This document shows positions 47,941 through 58,763 of a DNA stretch of 64,000 nt, one piece after another. The notes under the pieces are model-generated. The model was not told the origin of the DNA. It was given only the letters and a program-made list of their open reading frames with translations, and ran no database searches. Source of the DNA: Macrotrachela quadricornifera. Taxonomy: Eukaryota > Rotifera > Eurotatoria > Philodinida > Philodinidae. Position 1 is the stretch's first letter. Each line of letters starts with the position of its first letter. The stretch is taken from positions 599,850 through 663,849 of the forward strand of contig JAJEKB010021701.1 in assembly GCA_022393335.1 (NCBI GenBank), in the 5' to 3' direction. Position numbers and translations under genes: made by a program.

Positions 47941-48837
47941 TTTTTAGAATTATGCCTGCTGATGACTGTAATACAATTGCCAAATTATCAGTTATAGTAG
48001 TCTTACATGTTATAAGTGATGTATATTGCAGTATGATAAAGAAAGGTGAAGAAAAAAAAATTCAGTCTAGATGTCGTGAACGTACAGATGTTAAGTTTTG
48101 CGAAAGGAGTAGTAACAAGTAGTCAGTTCCAGTTCTTTTCAAAAGAACTGGGTGGTGGAACCAGTTCCGTTCGCTGATCGGGAACTGTCATACATCTAAA
48201 CAGCAATAACTTGCAAACAATGCAAAAACGAGGACAATACGAAGAAATAATATACATTTAGTTAATCTTTCTTTTTTCCTTCTTTCTATTCCAGATTATA
48301 ATAAAAACAATCAAAAAAAACATTAATTTTCTAAATTTTTCATTATGTATTTGATATTTTTTGAATTGAAATTACTTATTAAGCTAGTTTTTTTTGAATT
48401 TTTTTTATAAATTTCAATAATTTTCTTATATTAGATCAATGAAGATAACATTACAATTCATTATAAAGCATAAACAAATATAGAATATTTCAAATTAAAT
48501 TTTAAAAAACACAGCTAAAAAAACTGTTGGTGCTTTAGGAGGTATACGCAATTCGATGCTTCCGGGAAAGCGAAAATTGGTCGAACGAAAAAAGATAGAC
48601 AGAAAATTAGCCGCCGATAATTGGTCGCTACGAAAATTAGTCACTACGAAAATTGATCGATACAAATACTGGTCGACAAAGTTGTAATGAAAATACGAAA
48701 CTAACAATAATTATTGTAATGAAAGAAAATTAGACAACAAATTATTGAATAAATATTAGTAAGATAGATACAAAAACAATGAAACAAATATGAAATTAAA
48801 AGTGGGGCAAAAAATGTATAAGTTCTTATAAATGTTC

Positions 48838-50266
48838 TCAATTCTTTATATGTTTAAAATTTGGAATACGTGCTACAGCATTATCAGATAAATTAATTAA
48901 ACAATTATCAATAACGGTTTGTGTAGATTCATTATAATTAACCGCACGATCACGAATTTTTTCTTCAAATATTCTAATTTCACTTGAAACAGCATTTCCA
49001 AGATGACTATGATTATTAGGGTATTGTCAAGAAATCCGGAAAAAATAAATCCGGAAAAGAAAATCCGGAAAAATAAATCCGGAAAGAAATGAATCCGGAA
49101 AAAGATAAATCCGGAAAAAAATAAATCTGGAAAATAAAAATCTGGAAAACGAAAAATCCGGAAAAGGAAAAATCTGGAGAAAGACAAATCAGGAAAAATT
49201 TATTCGAAGTTTATTAATTATAGAAGACACAACAAATAGAAAGAATGAAGAAGTGAAAGACAATCTGATAAGAAGTTTATTTCTTTCAAGCCACCAGTAG
49301 TGAGAGTCTGTCGAGAAGCTCGACACAATCGATGTCGTCGTTGCATTCTTCTGCTTGGTTAAAACGCCAGTCTTCGTGGTCATGTGAGCAACGGCGGAAC
49401 TATCTTTGAATTAGTATGCACAATAGGTGGTCGCCATTGTGGCCTTGCCACTCTGTTGAAAAACATAGTCGTCAATGATGAGAAGAGATTTATCTTTGTT
49501 GCTGTTCACGAAAGTGTGTATCGGATAAGCGGTGGCCATTGTAAGAAGAAAAGAGGAGAAATGATAATAAATGGCAGTCATGCTGTAAGTTTTTATTTCT
49601 AACAAGTTGTTAGTGTACGGCTATTCAGCAAATTACCACACTATATATATGATCATAAAACAACGGGAGAGAGAACAATGCAAAGTGAAATGATGAGAGC
49701 ATGAACAAAGGAAAACGACGCGAGAGAGATAGTACTAGAGAGCGAGGCGATAAGAGCATGAGCGCAGAACGAGAGAGCGGACAATACAGAAAAATTCAGG
49801 GGAGCATGAACACAGAGCATATATATATAGCTGTTTCTTTGACCTTTGTCAAACGAAACAGAAAAAGAAAAAACGTATCGAGGTGTTTTATTTCTTTTCC
49901 GAATTTTTCTTTTCCGAATTTCTTCTTTTCCGGATTTTGTCTTTTCCGGATTTATTTTTTTCCCGATTTTTATTTTCCCGATTTTTTATTTTCCTGATTT
50001 TTTATTTACCCGATTTTATTTTTCCGGATTTTTTCGTTTCCGGATTTTTATTTTCCGGATTTCTTGACATATTCATTATTAGTTTCATGTAATATAATGG
50101 TACTAAGAGAATCAGTATGAATTCGACCTTTGCATTTAAGTGTCCGTGCAGATTCACATTTCCAATAAATTTTTTCATCAATTGTTTTGTCGATAGTATA
50201 ACTAAAGCCGTTACAGAGTAATAAAGGTTTATTCCTTTCAGTTTTACTTAGTAAAAATGTTGACAT
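48838..50266 (-). pseudogene. FLYWCH zinc-finger gene of the MULE, split by a nested element
   Basis: Reading from the ATG at 50266, the product starts with a FLYWCH-type zinc finger (LLCNGFSYTIDK, then IYWKCE, CKGRIHT and later HSH). It is interrupted at 50072. After 49024 the frame resumes with NHSHLGNAVSSEI and a helical region, and stops at 48838-48840. Removing the nested element and one TAT copy leaves exactly 381 nt, or 126 codons plus stop, so the frame was open before insertion. FLYWCH domains commonly travel with animal MULEs and bind DNA. The protein ends soon after the helical segment and is probably a truncated member of a longer family. Confidence 0.85.
49025..50069. mobile_element. 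1045-bp non-autonomous element nested in the FLYWCH gene
   Basis: TIRs TGTCAAGAAATCCGGAAAA (49025) and the mirror ending CTTGACA (50069) are flanked by TAT on both sides (49022-49024 and 50070-50072). Subterminal arrays of an AATCCGGAAAAN unit run inward on the left (to about 49190) and inverted on the right (from about 49895). The interior has no supported coding region. The TSD is confirmed because its removal restores the host FLYWCH frame. Confidence 0.92.
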
Positions 50267-50810
50267 TTTAGCAAAAAATCAAGCTGAACTACTATAATAT
50301 TTTGTCTTATATAGTCTACTCATATCCTACTGATCTAATGAGAAAGAAATTAAGCTAATGATAAGATGCCTTATTAGTTAATATATTTTTCTTAGAAGTA
50401 ATCAAAATCCTATATTCATTAATATAGATCAGAAAAAAAGAATTCCTAATTTGTGATAATATAGAGAATTTGCTTATTATCATTTTTGTCCTCTTTTTCA
50501 TTATTTGATTTACTCGTCTCACTAAAAGTTTCTCTTTCAATATTTTTTTCAATTAGTCAGGAACGTGTCGACTAATTTACATAGCGACTAATATTCATAT
50601 CAACCAATTTTCGTAACGACTAATTTTCGTAACGATCAATTTTCGTAGCGACCAATTATCGGCGGCTAATTTTCTCTCTCTCATTTTTCGTTCGACCAAT
50701 TTTCGTAGACCCGATGCTTCCAGTGTTAAAAACACTACTTCCTCAACTACAATGGGTACATCTATGGGTTCTTGTCAGCTGATATAACGATTGTGTTCAA
50801 TATGGCTCAG

Positions 50811-51954
50811 TCTCAAAAGAGATACTTTTTTTCCTATATATAGCGATTTGAAAATGTTTTGTAGAAAGAACATTCTCTGAATTTAAGTAGCTAGCACTAT
50901 TTAATCTGTTCCAGCACTACTTAATCGATATCAATAGCTCCTCAAAGTTTCCGTAGCTACTTTATCTACTCATATACTTTCTAACGTTTGACTATAAGTA
51001 CCCAGCACTATTTAATCAATATCAATAGCTACTCAAAGTTTTTGTAGCTACTTTATCTACCTATATACTTACTTATGTTTGACTTTAAATAGCTAGTACT
51101 ATTTAATCGATATCAATAGCTATTTAAAGATCTCATAGCTACTTTATCTACCCATATGCTTTCTTACATTCAAATTTAAGTAGCCAGCACTATTTAATCT
51201 TTCCTTATATTTCTTGGCGCTGACTTTAAGTAGCCAACACTACTTAATCGATATCAACAGCTATCTAAAGTTTTGCTAGCTATTTAATATATTTACCAGG
51301 AGGCAGGTTGAAAAATAAATCAGTTTAAATAAGTTTAAATAATCATCAATTGTTAGAGTGTATTTCATTTATTAATCAAACAAATTTATATCGTTAATGT
51401 ATTATTCACGTGGATACATTCATATTACTGATGATGACTATGTTCACTCATTTAAGGAAAACAAGTCCAATTCGAGCAGGGGGTGAAAACAAGGGTTAAA
51501 TTAAATGATTCAATTTAAATAATTTTAACTGATCATGCGTTTTAAAACTATATTTTATTTATCAAACAAAAAAATCTATATTGCAAATATATATATTGGC
51601 TGACTGTAGATTAGAATTTTATACAATATGCAAAAATGGAGTTCCGCATTTCAATTACTGACTGTTAAAAAATATTCACATTTATCGGCACTGTATTAAT
51701 ATAACTGGTTAAAAGCTCATTATTATGAATACTGACTTTTAAAAACAATATTTTATTTTTATTGTGAAATTTTATTAAAGGATTCAGCTATTTAAATAAT
51801 TTAAAAGTTGTAAATATCGTTTAAATAGCTGAGCTTTTAGTTTTCAATAGTTACTTAAAAAGTTACACGAATATTGTAGACGCGCCTTATTTTAAGTAGC
51901 TATATCGAGTTTTAAATAGCTATAGTACTTAATTAAAAAGTATCTCTTTTGAGA
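50811..51954. mobile_element. Non-autonomous TIR element with AGTAGCTA subterminal repeats
   Basis: TIRs TCTCAAAAGAGATACTTTTT (50811) and the mirror ending at 51954 are identical over 20 bp. AG flanks both sides, a possible 2-bp duplication. The left 400 bp is four imperfect units of about 100 bp, each with AAGTAGCTAGCACTATTTAA, a TCAATAGCTA word and a CATATACTTTC word. The right end has shorter versions in inverse orientation. There is no coding content. The architecture resembles that of the CACTA-like element at the left of the window. Confidence 0.8.
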
Positions 51955-51956
51955 AG

Positions 51957-53528
51957 CTACGATTACGTACATATAATGTACCATATGACTCGTTCAAAAC
52001 CTGCTCAAGTTAGCACCATTATGACACACCGAACCTATGAATACCAGAAGAGAACTACAGTTATGGTCAATCGTAATTTCGATTTACAGATGGTTCCACA
52101 GGTTAGTATAAAATTGGATGATGTCCATGAATGAGTGTCAAACTGCTCTATTGTGAAAGATCTAATTAGATCTAAAGGCTGTGTATCTATTGTTATCAAA
52201 AGAGGTAGAGCTGATGGGAAATGAAGTAATGTGGATTTGCATACGAATACATCATGCTGTGTTGAATCATACCAATCAATTCTGCCAAGACGATACGTAT
52301 ATCAATATACAAGATGACTCAAATCATCAAGATTTATGCATGCAAATACAGTAATATTTTCTGAAGCTCATCTAAGATGATCTCATCTTGACAGAGCATC
52401 TGCAAAGATGCCGTTAACAGCACACCGATTGCTTTTGTTTGTGACGAATCATAGTACGAAGTGGATTGTCAGTTCATTTTGTAGTGACATTTCAAACTGT
52501 ACTAGTGGCACGCTTCCAGCCACAACACATGCAATGTACCTTTCAATTTGCGAATATAAATAAACTTTTAATATAGTCAATAGCAATTCGAAAGCAAATG
52601 AAAAGTCATTCAACATTTTTCCCGAGATGTGTCTGGGTATGAATAGATATGAACGGGTGAAATTCTCCTTCCGACTGTTTAATCGGTACAGATGGAGATC
52701 TTAGATCTACGAGAAAAATTATCTCTTTAATATATTAGCATCTCTATTCATGAATATCTATATGTAGGCAATGACTAGCGTGTTTATCGGTCTTAATAAC
52801 ACCCCAATATTTAAGACAAATTATCTTCATCGTTTTTGTCTGGCCTAATATATTTTTAAACTTCTTTTATTTTTGAAGTTAAAAAACTATACAGCATAGA
52901 GCATAAGATAGAAGTCAGTAATTAACATTTATGGTGATCTTTAGTGCAACGTATGACTTGTATCGAGTATAAATCAAATGAAAAGTTGCATTAATATCTG
53001 CTTTGTTCGATTGATAAACTTGTCGTGCTTGTTTTATTAAAACAATTAAATCTTATCTTTGTATAGGTGGCATCGACAATTTCAATCCAACATGCTTTCG
53101 CAAGAATAAAATACATGGAAAGCTAGTAGAAATGAGTAAATAGTTGATCTCTTCATTTTGCTGACAGTTTTCAAATGATATAAAATACATATAATCTTTG
53201 AGAAAAAATATTCACTTCTAGTTTAAATCTAATCTGTTTGTAGTAATTTTTTAGCAGTCCGAAGCATATTGAATATGGATATATATGTTACGATGTATTA
53301 TTTCGCTTGTTCCTATTGAGATCAAAAAATATTTGTTTCTCACAAAAGGATCATAGATGAATTGACATACTCGAAAGATATTCCAATCTAAAGTATTGAA
53401 CAAGTAGATAAATGACGTGATCGTTTTGATTTTTAAATGAACACAACCCATACAAAAAATTTCAGATAAATCAATAATTATTATTGTATTTGTTAATTCA
53501 TTGTGAATTGGTTTAATCGATTTGTTAG
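51957..53528. other. Intergenic, non-coding
   Basis: About 1.5 kb, no supported gene or repeat. Confidence 0.4.
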
Positions 53529-53685
53529 GCCTCAGACAGACTGAAAAAAGTCAGTCGAATTAAAACTGAATTAACGAATAAATCGTCTAGAAAAGATGAT
53601 TTATGATAAAACATGACGGTAATGAGTCAATCCGACGTCTTAATTCAACTTTAACTTAATTCACTTTTTTCTGACTATCTGAGGC
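53529..53685. mobile_element. Small MITE
   Basis: The end GCCTCAGACAGACTGAAAAAAG mirrors CTTTTTTCTGACTATCTGAGGC (about 19 of 22 bases), spanning 157 bp with AT-rich inner inverted segments. No clear target duplication. Confidence 0.65.
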
Positions 53686-53996
53686 TGTAGAAGAGAAACA
53701 CATGAAGAGAAGAAATTAACCAAAAACTAAACAAGCAATATGATTGGGGCATTATCGGCGCATTTTAACTTGAATCAATTTTTTTAGACGATTTGAAACA
53801 TGATGCACCAATCATATTGCTTAATTCTCACCTTTTACGTTATTTCATTTTTCAGATGTATTCGATCTTTAACCTTCCATTCAAAACAATACGTCGATTT
53901 GTTTTTCTTTCTATAGAAGCAATTATTATATATGAAAAAGGATGCGTATATATTAAGCGAGGTATGTTCAGTAAATTAGATAAGAATAATATAATT

Positions 53997-56760
53997 ATGA
54001 ATTATTTCAACATACTCGATTTACTTAATGAGATTTTATGGATAATTTTCAATAAACTCAATACTATTGATGTCGTGGGGGGCTCCCTTTTCGTCCTCGC
54101 TTTTTTTTACGAACATCGGTCTTAGATGTCCGTAACGCCACCCAGTTGTTGTAAAAGTGTCCGGATGTCCGAAATGGAAAAACCGGAAGATCGAAATGAA
54201 AATACCGGATGTCCGGAGCAAAAATTGTCCGATGTTAGAAACGGTAAATTACAGGGTGTTCGTAACATAAGATACCGGATGCCCGGAGCAAAAATTGTCC
54301 GATGTTGGAAATGGTAAATTACAGGGTCTTCGTAACATAAGATACCGGATGCCCGGAGCAAAAACTGTCCGATGTTCGAAACGATAAATTACAGGGTCTT
54401 CGTTACATAAAATACCGGATGTTCGGAACAAAAAATATCAGATGGTCGAAACGATAAATTACAGAGTGTTCGGAAGGAAAAGGAGACTGATGTTCGTTAA
54501 GATATACTTTATTTTTCATTACATTCTACTGGAGTTTTTTTACAAAAAATCATAACATAACAAGTACAAGTTTTAACATATCACGCACATAAATAACACA
54601 CTGCAGCTTTGTTTTTATCAGTGATTTTCACAATTTATCTGTAAAATCCATCGCTCATTCATGATCTCTACTTCCGAGAAAATCTAACTGAATGTATATA
54701 CCTGTAGAGGTCACTATACCCAACGACTTACAAATATACTATATGAATGAATTATTCTCCATTTTAAAAAGCAAACACCATAATTCATTCTTAACAGCCA
54801 TCTTTTTATATTCGGAACATTCTGCAAATTATCGTTTCGAACATCGATCATTTTTTGTCCCACTCTTCCGTCATTTTATGTTACGAACTCCTTGTAGCTT
54901 ACCGTTTCTAACATCGGACAATTTTTGCTCCGGGCATCCGGTATCTTATGTTACGAACATCCTGTAATTTACCATTTCCAACATCGGACAATTTTTGCTC
55001 CGGACATCGGTAACTCAAAATTATACTCCCGATCATCCGGTCATAGTACCGGATGTTCGGAAGAGTGAGGACGAAAAGGGATTCACCCGATGTCGTTTGT
55101 TCAGTAAAAGATGTCAATCGAAGATTTTGTGAATTGTCATTCAATTGTTGTCATGTTCAAAATATGCAATTGACTACTATGATGGACATCGATACATGTT
55201 ATAAATAAATTTCTCCAATAGATACTAAACTTACAAGAATTTGTAGGAATATTTTACCTAAAATTCATGATAAAATACAGAAACTTGCAGTTGATCAAAG
55301 TTCAATGATTCCTGTTCTTCATGCTGCTAATTATCCTCAACTTTATTCATTGACAATTATAGATATTCAAGAAGAATTTCTTCGTGACTATTTATCAAGT
55401 ATAGTATTTCTTTTTTTATTATTAATCATCAGCAAAATAATTAATTTATTAAGTAAAGATGTATAATTTTTTTTAAAGACGATGTCGTTCTTCGTGATCT
55501 TCTCATTAAACAAATAACTCATATTAATATCGATATTAAATGTCAAATGTTACTTATTAGAAAGGTTGCATTAGAAGTATTTGAATTAATTATATGTTTG
55601 TGTAAAAATTTGACGACGTTCAATTTTGGTGATATGTTATTTTCACGGAAACGTGTTGTTTCTCTTATTACATTACAACCAAAAAGTCATACTTGCTCAA
55701 CTTTAGTGGAACTGAAAATCAACATTTCAGACTTCTTTGACTTGGTTTATCTACTTGATGGCCGTTTTTCTTGTTTATCAACATTGATCGTTAATGTATC
55801 AGATCATTATGGTCCAACAAATATAGATAGAATAGTAAGCAACTTTTCGATGTTACATACTGAGCAATACGAATAACTTTTATTATTCATAAATTTTGTT
55901 CTTTGTAGAAACATCTTTCAACATTGAAATATTTTTCTCTCTGTGGAAGTATTTGTATTCCTACATGTCTTTATGACCCATTTATTGTTCCATTACTTTC
56001 TGGAATGATAAATCTTGAAAAATTAAAGTTATGTCTGCGAGTTGTCAGATTGAACTCGAATTATATTGATGGTAATCAATTATATGATCAATTTTTATGT
56101 TCAATGACGAAATTAAAAAGATTTACATTTGATATCAAGACAACAGTTCAGAATCAAAACGCTGACATTGAACTTTTATCAAATGAACAGATTCAACGTA
56201 GTTTTGTAGGAAAGTTTTATCAGCAGGTGTTTTCATATGTTAATTCAAACTCATCTAAACTTGTGGGTGTATGCCATGTTTATTCACTTCCATATGATTT
56301 TGAATATTTGTTTAATGTCAATAATTCTTTTCAAGATGATAGATTTATAAAAGTTCAACAATTGCATATGATGGATTCGATTGATTTTACATATGAATTA
56401 TTTCAACGTGTTCTTCAAAGTTTTCCTTTTCTCAGATATTTATGTATAATGAATATGTGTGCAATGAAGAACAAATCATTTGGATCAGTGTTACTTACAT
56501 TCCCATATCTCACATATCTTGATCTGGATAGAGCACATAATGATTATATTGTATTATTTCTTTTGCAAAACTATGCTTATCTACCTCGTTTATCATATCT
56601 AAGCATCGACGAAAAACCACTCAGACAGATAACGAAGAATTTCACTATTAATTCGATATATTTCAACTTCAGTCAATTGAAAACTCTCGTTGTGGGCAGA
56701 TTGTTTGTTCCATCAGAAAACTTTGATGTATATTTCCCTATGTTATCAGTGTATCAATAA
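53997..56760 (+). pseudogene. F-box/LRR-like gene broken by a transposon in its F-box
   Basis: The ATG at 53997 opens an F-box (LDLLNEILWIIFNKLNTID). At codon 25-27 a 1012-bp element interrupts it. Coding resumes at 55097 (VCSVKDVNRRFCELSFN), meets an in-frame TAA at 55206-55208, then runs on as LTRICRNILPKIHDKIQ and on to 55398. Exons 55479-55834 and 55909-56760 follow in phase. They encode repeated strand-helix units typical of the leucine-rich-like tail of rotifer F-box proteins (YPQLYSLTI, LRYLCIMNMC, LTYLDLDRA). An F-box protein would bind Skp1 and present substrates for ubiquitination, the family role. With insertion plus stop this copy cannot make the full protein. An internal ATG could still yield the LRR-like part alone. 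Confidence 0.85.
54077..55088. mobile_element. 1012-bp non-autonomous DNA element inserted in an F-box exon
   Basis: The ends GGGGGGCTCCCTTTTCGTCC and the mirror GGACGAAAAGGGATTCACCC are flanked by the exact 8-bp duplication GATGTCGT (54069-54076 and 55089-55096). Left subterminal units of about 60-65 bp repeat the words ACCGGATGCCCGGAGCAAAA, TTGTCCGATGTT and TAAATTACAGGGTCTTCGTA; inverted units occupy the right end. There is no coding region. The host reading frame is continuous when it is removed. Confidence 0.9.
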
Positions 56761-57048
56761 AAGTAAAAATAAAAGGGTAAAAACTTTTTCATTTGTTTCA
56801 TAGCTTGAATCTCAAAAAAAGTTCATGGAATAATAATATCTAGACAATGATAATTTGTTTGGTTTCTACTGAAGTATGTTAATAATGATAGCTAAAATAA
56901 ATAAATAAATAAATAAATAAAGAAAATTGAATTAATACTGCGAATGTAAGAAAAATATTATTTCCATTAAATGATTCAACAGTACGCGAACAAGTAATTA
57001 ATATTCAAGAAATTAATTTAATATGTGAAAATCTTGGTGAATATCTTA

Positions 57049-57671
57049 CGAGGGAACCTATCCAACTGCCGGAACGCTTTTGAGTCGGAACTTAGTGCAT
57101 CTTATAGACCTTAGTGAGTTATGTTTATGGTAAAAAGAGTTCATGTCCATGGCTTGTTTCTGGCGAGATATCGAGATTTTAGTGAATTTCCTATATAGGA
57201 CCCTACTTTTCCAGCACAACCTTATTCTCGGAGTTTTGACTTGAAACTTTGCCCACATATAGGCCTCAGCTAGACTAGCTTGAAAAAAAAATTTGAGAAG
57301 TTTTCGACGAAATCTCTTTGAAATATGAAGATTTCAAAAAATGCATGATGTATACACTATCTATAGAAACAAGTCTATATCTTGCCATCTTCATATTTCA
57401 AAGAGATTTCGTCGAAAACTTCTCAAATTTTTTTTTTCAAGCTAGTCTAGCTGAGGCCTATATGTGGGCAAAGTTTCAAGTCAAAACTCCGAGAACAAGG
57501 TTATGCTGCAAAAGTAGGGTCCTATATAGGAAATTCACTAAAATCTCGATATCTCGCCAGAAACAAGCCATGGACATGAACTCTTTTTACCATAAACATA
57601 ACTCACTAAGGTCTATAAGATGCACTAAGTTCCGACTCAAAAGCGTTCCGGCAGTTGGATAGGTTCCCTCG
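57049..57671. mobile_element. 623-bp near-perfect foldback element
   Basis: Arms of about 280 bp (57049-57330 and 57390-57671) are almost exact reverse complements, starting CGAGGGAACCTATCCAACTG and separated by about 60 bp. TTA flanks both ends (57046-57048 and 57672-57674), a 3-bp duplication. The near-perfect identity means a recent origin. Long open frames within the arms are by-products of the inverted sequence. Confidence 0.92.
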
Positions 57672-57714
57672 TTAGTTTTAATAGTTTTTTTTATCTACAA
57701 ATTGTCAGATATCC

Positions 57715-58127
57715 ATGAATAAAAATACTCGTTCATATGCAAATATTAAATATTTAAGTTATTTTTCTGAAGAAGATAAGGTTTTAATTGGATTAGGTTC
57801 AATATTTGAAATCATAGAAATTTTTTATGACGAAAATCAACAAATATGGCGCAAGTTTATCAAGATCAAGAAAAATATGATCTTGCATTAGAATATTTTA
57901 ATAAATCTTTATCAATACAAGAAACTCTTTTATTTAAAGATCATCTACATATTGAAACAACATATGCAAATAAAGGTGTCATGTATTGTAATCATTTTCT
58001 TTCTAAACAAGCAATTATTTACTACGAAAAAGCAAAAGATATTTTTAGCAAATCACATCCACCAAATCATCTAGATATTTTACAATTAGAAGAACTTATT
58101 CGATTATGTCAAGATAGAATTCAATGA
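57715..58127 (+). pseudogene. ADP-ribosyltransferase/TPR gene remnant
   Basis: 57715-57891 reads as the end of an arginine-specific ADP-ribosyltransferase-like domain (LSYFSEEDKVLIGLGSIFEI). 57846-58127 reads in another frame as two kinesin-light-chain-type TPR units (YDLALEYFNKSLSIQE and ATT-proximal YYEKAKDIF). ART plus TPR fusions are common in bdelloids. Here the two parts overlap out of frame and the N-terminal ART half is absent, so a deletion and frameshift are implied. It is not functional as an enzyme. Confidence 0.65.
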
Positions 58128-58313
58128 AAAGAACAACAACAACAACAAGAGAAATAGATTATCAAGTTGAAGAACGATTGATATTATGATCTTTTCTTGG
58201 AGTTATAAATGTTCTTTTTTTTGTATTTTATTCATTAATATTAATCCTTAGGACACAATCTTTGATTTATGATATGTGTGATATTTTTATCAGATATTTC
58301 TTTCGCACACAGA

Positions 58314-58763
58314 ATGTTTCCAATGATCAAACTAGTATTTGCTCTATTTTTATTGCTTAACACTATTTTGAAAATCGATAATCGTCCGAGTTTTTTCACA
58401 TATGACAATAATATGCGAATTGTTAAACGACAAGATAATGAAGATGATGCTGATCGACAATTGTTTTTTGACTTTTTCGAACATTTAAATGAAGAAAACC
58501 GTCAAACTATATTTACATTAATACAAATAACATCGATGGTTGAATACCTATCATGTGTAGAAGGCGATGAACAACGAAAAACTCTTGGTGGAACTTAATA
58601 TAATAGATTTGTGGATATATATTCAAGAATTAATGCTTATTTTTCCGAATATTTAAAAGGATTAAATAAAGCTGATCAATCGATAACAAAGAAAATAATT
58701 GATACAACAAAAGCAACTGCATTAAAAGTATGCGAAATATTATACAAACATAATGACGAATGA
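58314..58763 (+). pseudogene. Secreted helical protein ORF with an internal stop
   Basis: From the ATG at 58314 or 58323 there is a signal peptide (MIKLVFALFLLLNTILK), a dibasic KR site near residue 38, and an acidic helical domain. TAA at 58596-58598 interrupts. The same frame continues for another 54 codons to TGA at 58761-58763 with equally coding-like composition (YFSEYLKGLNKADQSI). The family is unknown. Either a recent nonsense mutation, a sequence error or a shorter functional protein is possible. Confidence 0.55.

Larger units (their letters stand above)
47683..48198. mobile_element. hAT-like non-autonomous element with palindromic tandem array
   Basis: TIRs TAGATGTGTGACAGTTC (47683-47699) and its near-exact mirror ending at 48198 (16 of 17) are flanked by AACAGTAA on the left and AACAGCAA on the right, an 8-bp duplication with one change. 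The left half is a 32-bp palindromic tandem array; the right half ends in a related inverted motif, GAACTGGGTGGTGGAACCAG. There is no coding sequence. The 10 Ns lie inside the element, so the true length is unknown. Confidence 0.75.
48564..50712 (-). mobile_element. MULE (Mutator-like) element carrying a FLYWCH gene
   Basis: The termini GGGAAAGCGAAAATTGG and its mirror CCAATTTTCGTAGACCC are flanked by an exact 9-bp duplication GATGCTTCC (48555-48563 and 50713-50721), the Mutator hallmark. Each TIR is about 130-150 bp and made of tandem CGAAAATTRGTCGYTA-like units. The interior contains only a short FLYWCH coding sequence on the minus strand, itself split by another element. No MULE transposase is present, so it depends on a partner elsewhere. 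Confidence 0.93.

Noticed and set aside
47686..47997. An open frame of repeated SSFLENW / PVLFSRTG peptides
   Set aside because: It is a by-product of the 32-bp hairpin array and spans the Ns; the period is not a multiple of three.
48505..50781. Possible coding sequence flanking the MULE (a leucine-rich stretch continuous across the empty site)
   Set aside because: Removing the MULE gives about 35 open codons ending in TGA, but nothing supports a gene; it could be chance.
57058..57662. Two near-identical proteins encoded on opposite strands
   Set aside because: They come from the two arms of the foldback element and have no domain features.
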